Positions 27,827-35,245 of a stretch of DNA of 64,000 nucleotides are shown piece by piece. This DNA comes from GCA-020344555 sp964548955 (GTDB lineage: Bacteria > Planctomycetota > Phycisphaerae > UBA1845). The position numbers and the translations under genes are program-made. Where the stretch lies: NCBI GenBank assembly GCA_964548955.1, contig CAZJTP010000001.1, positions 1-64,000 on the forward strand. Reading direction: 5' to 3'. The notes under the pieces are model-generated. The model was given only the letters and a program-made list of their open reading frames with translations. It was not told the DNA's origin and did no database searches. Position 1 is the first letter of the stretch. Each line of letters starts with the position of its first letter.

Positions 27827-27890
27827 TGGCAGACCTCCGCGCGTGCACTCAGGCACAGACCGGTAAGATCGTCTGTTGCAGTCGCCGCGG

Positions 27891-28934
27891 TCATACGATC
27901 ATCTCCTTTTCGGTGCCCCGGCCGGAGATGATCAACTCACCGGCATCCTCCAAACGGCGGACGACATCGACGATTTTCTGCTGGGCCGCCTCGACGTCGC
28001 TGACGCGGACCGGCCCCATGTACTCCATGTCTTCCTTGATAAGCTGGCTGGCGCGCTCGGACATGTTGTGGAAAATCTTGTCGCGGAGTTCCTCGCTGGC
28101 GGTTTTGAGGGCAAGGGCCAGATCTTCGTTCTCGATCTCCTTGAGGACAAGCTGAATCCCCTTGTCGTTGACCAGCAGGATGTCCTCGAACACGAACATC
28201 AGGCGGCGGATCTGTTCCACCAGATCGGGGTCCTGCGCTTCAAGCGATTCGAGGATACCCTTCTCGGTGGACCGGTCGGCGAGGTTGAGCATCTCGGCGA
28301 CGGACTCGATGCCGCCGGCCTTTTGGAACGTCTGTGACACGATCCCCGACAGACGCATCTCCAATCCCTTCTCAACCTCCTTGATGACCTCGGGGTTGGT
28401 GTTGTCCATGTTGGCAATGCGTGTGACCACCTCAAGCTGCTTGTTGAGGGCCAGCCCGGCCAGAATCTCGCTTGCCTTGTCGGATGGCACGTGTGACAGG
28501 ATCAGCGCGATTGTCTGCGGGTGCTCGTCCTGAATGAACGTCATGAGGTTGTCGGAATCGGTTTTCGCCAGGAACGAGAACGGCTTTTTATAGACCTCAT
28601 GCTCGATCATCTTGAGGACATGGGCGGCTTGATCGGGCGGGAGCGCCTTGTCCAACAACGCCTTGGCGTACGGGATGCCGCCCTGCTTGAGGTACTGGCG
28701 CGCCAACGCCAGATTGTAGAACTCGTCGATCACCTGGCTGCGCAGTCCCGGATTGACCAGATCGAGCTGTGCGATCTCCCGGGTAATGTCCTCGACAAGT
28801 TCCTGATCCAGATGGCGTAGCACCTCGGCGGAGCAGTCCCCCTCCAAGGATAGAAGAAGGATCGCCGCCTTGGTGACACCTCTCAGGGACGACGTATCGG
28901 GGCTCGCGGATTGCTGCTCCTTCTGTTTGGCCAC
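27891..28934 (-). CDS. fliG: Flagellar motor switch protein FliG
   Basis: The 347-residue length and sequence are canonical: N-terminal MS-ring binding domain (TKAAILLLSLEGDCSAEVLRHL), middle domain with EHPQTIALILSHVPSDKASEIL, and C-terminal torque domain with FVFEDILLVNDKGIQLVLKE and MGPVRVSDVEAAQQKIV. It sits under FliF and transmits stator torque. Because fliM is absent nearby, FliG here must find its FliM partner from another locus or bind FliN in an unusual way. Confidence 0.96.
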   Translation of the reverse strand: MAKQKEQQSASPDTSSLRGVTKAAILLLSLEGDCSAEVLRHLDQELVEDITREIAQLDLVNPGLRSQVIDEFYNLALARQYLKQGGIPYAKALLDKALPPDQAAHVLKMIEHEVYKKPFSFLAKTDSDNLMTFIQDEHPQTIALILSHVPSDKASEILAGLALNKQLEVVTRIANMDNTNPEVIKEVEKGLEMRLSGIVSQTFQKAGGIESVAEMLNLADRSTEKGILESLEAQDPDLVEQIRRLMFVFEDILLVNDKGIQLVLKEIENEDLALALKTASEELRDKIFHNMSERASQLIKEDMEYMGPVRVSDVEAAQQKIVDVVRRLEDAGELIISGRGTEKEMIV

Positions 28935-29093
28935 TCGGCACTCTCCTCGAACGACCTGTTGGGAATCACGGTTCCTTCAGCTTCGCGCCGGGACGACAAT
29001 CCTCGGCAGCCACGGGGCGGCGACACTTTCCGTCAATGCCCGCGCCGCACTGATGTACTATAGATGACATCGCGCGCCGGCCTGCTCATCCTA

Positions 29094-30776
29094 CTACACG
29101 TCCTCGACCCACCTGCGGATCAAGGCAGCGGCGCCCTCCGGATCTTTCTCCACCATCTTGGACACCTCCAGCCCAAGTTCCTGGTAGCGCAGGGTCTGGG
29201 GATCAACTTCCTTGCCGGCCAGCATGCTCTCCGAGACCTCCGCTTCCCCGACGGGCGTCTGACCAACGCTCAGGGGCTTTTCGTCCTCGGGCGATTCAGC
29301 CGATTCGGAGAACTGCCGCCGATGCGTACCGATCAGCTCGGAGGACTTGCGAACCATTCGCATCATCATAAGCAGACTCACCAGCGCGAGCGTCGCCAGA
29401 CCCGCTTGTGGTGCATAGGTGCGAACGAGCCCGATAGCATCCAACTCCTCTCCACCCTGCTGGGCGAACGCCACAGCGCCCGGCGCACGACTCCACACAC
29501 CACCGTCCGCGGTCCACTCCATATCCGGATAGACGTCGACCTGCACATCCTCGGAACTCTTGGGCGCCATCACGATTCGCTCGACTGCAGCCCTGACGCG
29601 TGCCACTTGCGCATCGCGAGCGGCGACAAAATCCGGATCGTCGTCCTTGGGATCATCCGTCACTTCGAGGTGCTGCGCTTTGAAAACACCAATGATGAAG
29701 CTCCGCGGGATTCCGATGGCCGCCGTCACCTTCGTTGTTGCAAAGGGCATCTGCTCGATGGTCTCGGTGCGGCTGAGCTTGGGTTCGAAGTTCTCGACCG
29801 TGGTTTCTTCGGTCGATTGAGCTTCGCCGGACGCAGAGGTCAGCGCCTGCCCCAGATTCGCCCGCACACCGGGTTCGGTCGGTTGCAGGGGAGATGATTG
29901 CTCCGTCGAGTTCGACGTCTCCACCTTGGGTTGGGGGAGGTCGTGCTTGATACTCTGGGTCACGCGTTTGTTCATATCGAGTTCGACGCTGATGGCCACC
30001 TGAACCCCGGGGATATCCGCCAACTTACTCAGGATTTTGGAACGGTAGTGCTCCTCGTAGCGTTTGATCACGCTCAGTACATCAAAGCTGATGGCATCAT
30101 CGGGGTGGGGCACGCTGTAGGATCTCAGCGTCCGAGCATCCGTGATGTACACATTGTGCGGTTTGAGTCCGGCGACGGCACCGGCCACCAGCTTCGCAAA
30201 TCCCTCCACGATCTCATTCGTCATCTCCCTGACCGGCGCCAGCGTGACAGTCACCGACGCGGTCGGTACGTCGGTGACACCACCGAGTCGCCGCTTCGTG
30301 ACCGGGTTGATGATCACCGACGCCTTTCTCACCGTCGGGGACGTGGCGATGATCTTCGCCAACTCGTTGCCCTTCGCGTACGTCTGGGCATACGTCCGCG
30401 CTTCCGGCGACTGGAAGGGATTGCTGTCCGTGACCACGGCTTCCATGTCGAACAGGCTTCCCTCCGGCAGTGCCTCCGCCGCGTACAGCAGACGCAAGGC
30501 GTTGTGCCGGTCGGTGGGCCGGACGAAGACCCTTGTGCCCCGGATGATGTAGGGAATGTCGTTGGCCTTTAGGGACTGCTCGGCGGAATCCATGGCCTCG
30601 TAGGTAAAATCGTGCGTCACAAGCGGCACCATCTCAGGCGCGGTCGACCACTGCAACAACCACAGCAGAGAGCCCGCCGCCAGTGCGGCGCAAAGCCCGA
30701 TCGCCAACCGTTGCGAGATGGTCAGGACGCTCAGTTGAGCGCTGATCGTGTTGAGCAGTTGTCGCAGTCGATCCAT
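29094..30776 (-). CDS. fliF: Flagellar MS-ring protein FliF
   Basis: The 560-residue protein has two membrane helices, near the N-terminus (LAIGLCAALAAGSLLWLLQW) and before the cytosolic tail (GLATLALVSLLMMMRMVRK). Between them are ring-building domains with YIIRGTRVFVRPTDR, NPFQSPEARTYAQTYAKGNE and ASVIINPVTKR. The C-terminal tail binding FliG is present (LGLEVSKMVEKDPEGAAALIRRW). It forms the basal-body MS ring. Confidence 0.96.
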   Translation of the reverse strand: MDRLRQLLNTISAQLSVLTISQRLAIGLCAALAAGSLLWLLQWSTAPEMVPLVTHDFTYEAMDSAEQSLKANDIPYIIRGTRVFVRPTDRHNALRLLYAAEALPEGSLFDMEAVVTDSNPFQSPEARTYAQTYAKGNELAKIIATSPTVRKASVIINPVTKRRLGGVTDVPTASVTVTLAPVREMTNEIVEGFAKLVAGAVAGLKPHNVYITDARTLRSYSVPHPDDAISFDVLSVIKRYEEHYRSKILSKLADIPGVQVAISVELDMNKRVTQSIKHDLPQPKVETSNSTEQSSPLQPTEPGVRANLGQALTSASGEAQSTEETTVENFEPKLSRTETIEQMPFATTKVTAAIGIPRSFIIGVFKAQHLEVTDDPKDDDPDFVAARDAQVARVRAAVERIVMAPKSSEDVQVDVYPDMEWTADGGVWSRAPGAVAFAQQGGEELDAIGLVRTYAPQAGLATLALVSLLMMMRMVRKSSELIGTHRRQFSESAESPEDEKPLSVGQTPVGEAEVSESMLAGKEVDPQTLRYQELGLEVSKMVEKDPEGAAALIRRWVEDV

Positions 30777-30990
30777 CGTCTGCTACACCCTTATCGACCG
30801 ATGCGTGTCGCCTATCGACAGGGACACCCGGTCATGGTCCATTCGTCGACACACCGCGCGCAAGGGCGAACCTCCCTGTCCCACCTCACGCCGGCCTTGA
30901 TTCCTCCGAGATCCCATTGACATCCAACCAGGTCTTTGAAACCCGCGCGGTGTTACACCCGCGGCGCGGAGTTCTACTCGTCCAGTCGTA

Positions 30991-31302
30991 TCAGACGCGC
31001 ATCTGCTGGATTTCCCGATACGCGTCGGTCATCTTGTTTCGAATCTCCATCAGCAAATCGAACGCGATACCGGCCTTGTTCACCGCGTTGAGCACTTCCG
31101 CCACGTTGTCCGTCTCGCCGGTCAGCAAGCGCTGGACGCCCTGATCCGCCTCGGTTTGCAGCCGGTTTACCTCATCGAGGCTATCAAGCAGAATCGTCTT
31201 GAAATCCGTGCCCTTCACAGCCTCGGCGGGCTTCGTCTGCGACGTTGCCGCTGCCGGACCCGTCGGCTGAATCGGATTCGGAATCTGGATCGGGTCGGTC
31301 AT
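30991..31302 (-). CDS. fliE: Flagellar hook-basal body protein FliE
   Basis: The 103-residue protein has the FliE domain (FKTILLDSLDEVNRLQTEAD, then VNKAGIAFDLLMEIRNKMTDAYREIQQM) at its C-terminus. FliE joins the MS ring to the rod. The N-terminal 35 residues are Pro/Ala-rich. It lies between flgC and fliF; the flgC-fliE gap carries a palindromic repeat. Confidence 0.94.
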   Translation of the reverse strand: MTDPIQIPNPIQPTGPAAATSQTKPAEAVKGTDFKTILLDSLDEVNRLQTEADQGVQRLLTGETDNVAEVLNAVNKAGIAFDLLMEIRNKMTDAYREIQQMRV

Positions 31303-31327
31303 TCCGTGTTCTCTCTTGGAAAGCGAG

Positions 31328-31376
31328 AGTCCGCGCTGGCTTTAAGTCCGCGCTGGCTTTAGGCCCGCGGCCCGCT
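31328..31376. repeat. Family-1 palindromic repeat copy with a tandem 17-bp duplication
   Basis: AGTCCGCGCTGGCTTTA occurs twice in direct tandem (31328-31344 and 31345-31361) and is followed by GGCCCGCGGCCCGCT. The last unit plus this tail matches the family-1 palindrome seen at 44145, 49281 and 56788. It sits between fliE and flgC in the flagellar transcript. Confidence 0.7.
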
Positions 31377-31387
31377 GATGAACGAGA

Positions 31388-31807
31388 TCATGCTATTAAC
31401 CGCAGTGTGCTGGCCGCCATGGACTTGGCCATCTCCATCACCGTCACGTTGGCTTCGTATGCCCGGGCGGCCGTCATCGCATTAACCATCTCCGTGTGAT
31501 AATCCACGTTGGAAACGCGGACATATCCTTTGTTTTTTCCCTCCTTGATCGCGTGCACGTGATGGGGATCCCAGCGCAATCCGAACGGCGTCGGATCTTC
31601 GGTGATCGCCGCCACATGCACGCCAGGCGCATCCCGCCCGCGCAACGGATCACCCGGTGCAAACAGCGCAACTCGCCGGTTGTAGGGGATCGCCTCTCCG
31701 TTCTCGAAACGCACCGCGTCTTTCATCGCGATGTTGCCGGCGATTACATCGAGCTGTGTTCGATAGGTCGCCAGCGCGGACGTGCTCGTATCAAGTGCAC
31801 CATACAT
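31388..31807 (-). CDS. flgC: Flagellar basal-body rod protein FlgC
   Basis: The 139-residue protein has the rod N-terminus (MYGALDTSTSALATYRTQLDVIAGNIA), GYVRVSNVDYHTEMVNAMTAARAYEANVTV-like C-terminal segments split into PNVDYHTEMV-type motif and the polymerising helix. It forms the proximal rod with FlgB. The NIA motif is followed by MKDAVR rather than the usual NANTTRT, a local variation. Twelve bases separate it from flgB. Confidence 0.93.
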   Translation of the reverse strand: MYGALDTSTSALATYRTQLDVIAGNIAMKDAVRFENGEAIPYNRRVALFAPGDPLRGRDAPGVHVAAITEDPTPFGLRWDPHHVHAIKEGKNKGYVRVSNVDYHTEMVNAMTAARAYEANVTVMEMAKSMAASTLRLIA

Positions 31808-31819
31808 CGCCTAATCCCA

Positions 31820-32254
31820 TCAAACGGTTCCGCGAATCACCTTTCGCAAATCCTCAAACCGTTCCCGCAGCAGCGCTGTCGCGAGGTCGTGCATCATGCC
31901 CGTCTCCGCGAGGTCCGCCATCTGTCGCTCGATCGAGAAATTTGTGCCGTCGTGAAAGAGGACGTTCTCAACCGGCTTTTCCGCCGGCGTGACATCCAGA
32001 TGTCCTTGCCGGTTCGTTCGCACCTCGTGATCCACCTTCACGGCAAGTGACTTGGCGGGATCAGAAGCCCGAGCATCAAGGGCCTTACGAAGGGCCCCTT
32101 GGAACGCCTGCCTGTCAAGCTGCTTGGCCCGGTATCCGGGCGTGTGAATGTTCGCAATGTTCTCGGCGATCATCTTGAGCCTGGCCTGGTTGTAGGCCAG
32201 GGTCGTTGCCAACGCCGGCATCGCGCCGCGATCCGTCACGGACGACAGAAACAT
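31820..32254 (-). CDS. flgB: Flagellar basal-body rod protein FlgB
   Basis: The 144-residue protein starts MFLSSVTDRGAMPALATTLA and carries the rod motif ENIANIHTPGYRAKQ. It is the first rod component above FliE. The ATG at 32254 has GGAGG five bases upstream, which decides it over a longer frame. It follows the sigma-54 activator gene after a 220-base gap that should hold a promoter, but no convincing sigma-54 site was found. Confidence 0.93.
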   Translation of the reverse strand: MFLSSVTDRGAMPALATTLAYNQARLKMIAENIANIHTPGYRAKQLDRQAFQGALRKALDARASDPAKSLAVKVDHEVRTNRQGHLDVTPAEKPVENVLFHDGTNFSIERQMADLAETGMMHDLATALLRERFEDLRKVIRGTV

Positions 32255-32474
32255 TCCAACCTCCAACCGGACCACCCCGCCGCCATCTCTGTTAAGCGAG
32301 GCGCGCACGGGACAGCCCACCAATCACCGCTCGTGTGCACGACCCGTACCATCCACATCAACCATCGCTATTGTCCTGGAAACCCACTGGTCTCGTCCGG
32401 CGACATCGGCACTTTTTGCGCGTCGGCTGTTTCTGCGCCTCGACAAGCGACGCGAATCCAGGACGCACACTCGT

Positions 32475-33872
32475 TCACGCCTCAGCACCGACAGCGACCA
32501 ACGTGCGTTGTTGTCCCGCCGCCGCCTCCTCCCGCCACTGCTTCAGTTTCATACCCAGCGTTCGAACGCCCATGCCAAGCGCATTGGCCGTCTTGGAACG
32601 GTGGCCATTGAACCTCGCGAGCGTCCGCTCGATGAGCTTCCGCTCCATATCCTCGAGCATCCGCCCTTCCCGCAACGGCCCTATTCCCTCCAACGACGGC
32701 TCGACGGGACGCAGCCAGGGCTCGATAACGCCTGCGCTGACCGTGTCGTCGGTGCACAGCGTAGCCGCCCGGCGGCACAGGTTCTCCAACTCCCGAACGT
32801 TGCCGGGCCAGTTGCAACCGGTCAGCAGCCGCATCGCGTCCGGTGACACTGTCATCGCGCTGGCACCTTCACGAGCCGTCGCCTGCCGCAGGAAATACTC
32901 GACGAGTTCCTCGATGTCCTCGACGCGATCGCGCAACGCCGGAACCCGCACGGGCAGGACGTTCAGTCGATAATACAGATCGGCCCGGAACCGCTTGCGG
33001 GCGACCCAGTCATCCAGATTCCGATTCGTCGTCGCCATCACGCGGACATCAACACGCCGCGTCGTGCTGCTCCCCACCCGCTCAAACTCATTCTCTTGAA
33101 GCACGCGGAGCAGTTTCGCCTGAAGCGGCAACGCCATCTCCGAAACTTCATCTAGCAACAGGGTACCGCCGTCGGCCAGCTCAAACCGACCCTTGCGCGT
33201 CCGGTCCGCCCCGGTAAACGCGCCGCGTTCATGGCCGAACAGCTCGCTTTCCATGAGGTTCACCGAGAGCGCCGCACAATTCAGACACAGCATCGGCCGG
33301 TCCGCCCGCGGCGACACCCGGTGTATGTAGGAAGCGACCAGTTCCTTGCCCGTTCCGGATTCGCCGGTGATCAGCACGGTCGCCTGGCTTGCCGCCACCT
33401 GCTCCATCTGCTGTCGCAGCAGTTCCATCGCGGGCCCTGAACCGATGAGCTGGCGGTGTTTACGCAAATCATCGACCGACGCGCGAAGCGCTTCGTTCTC
33501 CCGCCGCAAGCGGGCGTGTTCCAACGCACGCTCTACGAGAACAGCCACGGTGTCTGCCTCGAACGGTTTTTGCAGGTAGTCGAACGCGCCGAGTTTCATG
33601 GCCTCAACCGCGGTCGACACGGTCGCGTACGCGGTCATCATGATGATCGGCTTGTCGCAATCGGCCGCCCTCACCTCCCGAGTCAGCGTCAGCCCGTCCA
33701 TCCGCGGCATCTTCAGATCGGTGAGAATCAAATCGAAGGACCCGCCCTTGATGGCTGCCAGCGCTTCCACCGGATCACCAAACGTGGTGACCATGTGATC
33801 CTCACGCATCAGCGCCGCCGAGAGCGATTCTCTCAGGATTTCCTTATCATCCACTACACAAAGGTGGGCCAT
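32475..33872 (-). CDS. Sigma-54-dependent response regulator of the flagellar locus (FlgR/NtrC type)
   Basis: The 465-residue protein has three domains. The receiver (residues 1-120) has the phospho-acceptor Asp52 and Lys102. The AAA+ sigma-54 activator (about 140-380) has Walker A GESGTGKE (170-177), GAFTGA (217-222) that contacts sigma-54, and Walker B GGTLLLDE. A Fis-type helix-turn-helix closes it (KTANALGMGVRTLGMKLKQW). All key residues are intact. Directly downstream of its kinase, it resembles FlgR of Epsilonproteobacteria and probably activates mid-class rod and hook genes. Target sites were not found. Confidence 0.93.
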   Translation of the reverse strand: MAHLCVVDDKEILRESLSAALMREDHMVTTFGDPVEALAAIKGGSFDLILTDLKMPRMDGLTLTREVRAADCDKPIIMMTAYATVSTAVEAMKLGAFDYLQKPFEADTVAVLVERALEHARLRRENEALRASVDDLRKHRQLIGSGPAMELLRQQMEQVAASQATVLITGESGTGKELVASYIHRVSPRADRPMLCLNCAALSVNLMESELFGHERGAFTGADRTRKGRFELADGGTLLLDEVSEMALPLQAKLLRVLQENEFERVGSSTTRRVDVRVMATTNRNLDDWVARKRFRADLYYRLNVLPVRVPALRDRVEDIEELVEYFLRQATAREGASAMTVSPDAMRLLTGCNWPGNVRELENLCRRAATLCTDDTVSAGVIEPWLRPVEPSLEGIGPLREGRMLEDMERKLIERTLARFNGHRSKTANALGMGVRTLGMKLKQWREEAAAGQQRTLVAVGAEA

Positions 33873-34745
33873 CTACACGCGTCCTCCTACATTGACAACT
33901 TCATTCCTATCATCAGCCAGCGGCACGGATAACACGAACGCAGCCCCTCCGCCGTTTCGGTTGCCCGCGTTGATGGAACCGCCGTTTGACTCCGCAATCC
34001 GGTGCACAATCGCCAGGCCCAATCCGGTCCCGGTGTGTTTCGTGGTGAAGAACGGATCGAAGATTCGGTTAAGCAGCTCCGACGCAATCCCCTCACCCGT
34101 GTCCTCCACAACAACGCGAAGAAGACCGTCGTCGACACAACGATCGTCACCGCGAAGCCGTATGCAGCCATCCGACCCAATGGCATCGACTGCATTGAGA
34201 ATCAGATTGACCAGGGCCCGCCCGATCTGCGCGGCGTCACAGAATACTTCCGCGGTCTCCAGTCGCCGGTCGACCTCGATGACGATGTTCGAGGCCTCTG
34301 CTTTCGGTGCGGTCTGATCGAGCGCGTCCTGGAGAACCTTCCCCATCGTGGTCCGCTGAGGTGTCGGGTCAGCGTCACCGGCAAACGCCAGGATGTCCCC
34401 GACGATGCCGTCCAAGTTGCATATGCCGCCCGAGATTCTCTTCACCAGCTCAACCTGCTCCGGCCGATCCGCCAGATCGCGCTCCAGCAGCGATGCATAC
34501 AGACCGATCCCCCCGAGTGGATTGCGAATCTCATGGGCCACTCCGGCCGCCATCTCCCCCAACGCCGCCAGGCGCTCTCGCCGTTCGAGCTCCCTGTTCT
34601 TTTCGTGCAGCTCTTCGCGAAGGCGGCACACCTCTCGTGCCAATGCGTCGTGGGAGCGCTGCAGCCGCTCGGTCACCTCGTTGTACGCCTGGATGATCGC
34701 GCCCAGATCAGGTTCGCTGGTAACAGTCAATGGCATCGTCGTCAT
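33873..34745 (-). CDS. Soluble sensor histidine kinase of the flagellar locus (FlgS type)
   Basis: The 290-residue protein has no membrane segment and no PAS or GAF domain. A coiled-coil start (about residues 10-60) leads into the H-box VAHEIRNPLGG with His71. The ATPase domain has NLILNAVDAIG (N box), DTGEGI (G1), FDPFFTTKHTGTGLGLAI (F and G2). It is the likely partner of the adjacent sigma-54 activator. The lack of a sensing domain suggests it reads an assembly state inside the cell, as the Campylobacter FlgS does with the export gate; this is inference. It overlaps the upstream gene by one base. Confidence 0.92.
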   Translation of the reverse strand: MTTMPLTVTSEPDLGAIIQAYNEVTERLQRSHDALAREVCRLREELHEKNRELERRERLAALGEMAAGVAHEIRNPLGGIGLYASLLERDLADRPEQVELVKRISGGICNLDGIVGDILAFAGDADPTPQRTTMGKVLQDALDQTAPKAEASNIVIEVDRRLETAEVFCDAAQIGRALVNLILNAVDAIGSDGCIRLRGDDRCVDDGLLRVVVEDTGEGIASELLNRIFDPFFTTKHTGTGLGLAIVHRIAESNGGSINAGNRNGGGAAFVLSVPLADDRNEVVNVGGRV

Positions 34746-35233
34746 CAGGCTCCCTCGTTCACGCAGTCCAGACGTCCGGCCCGCCCGGCCGGGGTGCGGT
34801 AAGCCGAAATCGCCTGGCTCGTCGAGTGTGTCGTCCGCAGCACCCCGGCAACGGCTTGCTTCCGCCCGGACAATACCCTGGCATCCTGCTCGTCGCGTTC
34901 GATGATCCGCCGGAGGCCCTCACCGGCGTCACCCAGCAGCCGGTCCGCCTCGGCCCGCTGGCCCGGCGCGAAGCGCGTCCGATACGTCGCCCACTCGCGC
35001 CGGACGGGCGCCAGCAGCGTGGCAATCTGCGCCAACCGTTCCGACAGTTTCTGCCGATCCACCAGCAGCGCAAGCAGCGGACCGACGTCATCCTCCGATA
35101 TCAGCGAACGCTGACGCTCGGATAGTGTCTCCAGTTGGTTGTACCGCGCCGCCTGCTCGCGCAGCAGCTTCAAAACCGCATCCGGGGCTTCCAATGCTTC
35201 AGGTGTCGTGCCATCGGTCTTCGACATCACCAT
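34745..35233 (-). CDS. FlgN-like helical protein
   Basis: The 162-residue, mostly helical protein has LLREQAARYNQLETLSERQR and VDRQKLSERLAQIATLLAPV, similar to FlgN-type export chaperones (the E. coli protein is about 140 residues and binds FlgK and FlgL). The match is by pattern only. Alternatively it is an uncharacterised flagellar adaptor. ATGs at 35233 and 35227 are both possible. It follows the TPR gene by 12 bases. Confidence 0.55.
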   Translation of the reverse strand: MVMSKTDGTTPEALEAPDAVLKLLREQAARYNQLETLSERQRSLISEDDVGPLLALLVDRQKLSERLAQIATLLAPVRREWATYRTRFAPGQRAEADRLLGDAGEGLRRIIERDEQDARVLSGRKQAVAGVLRTTHSTSQAISAYRTPAGRAGRLDCVNEGA

Positions 35234-35245
35234 CGCTCGTGAATC

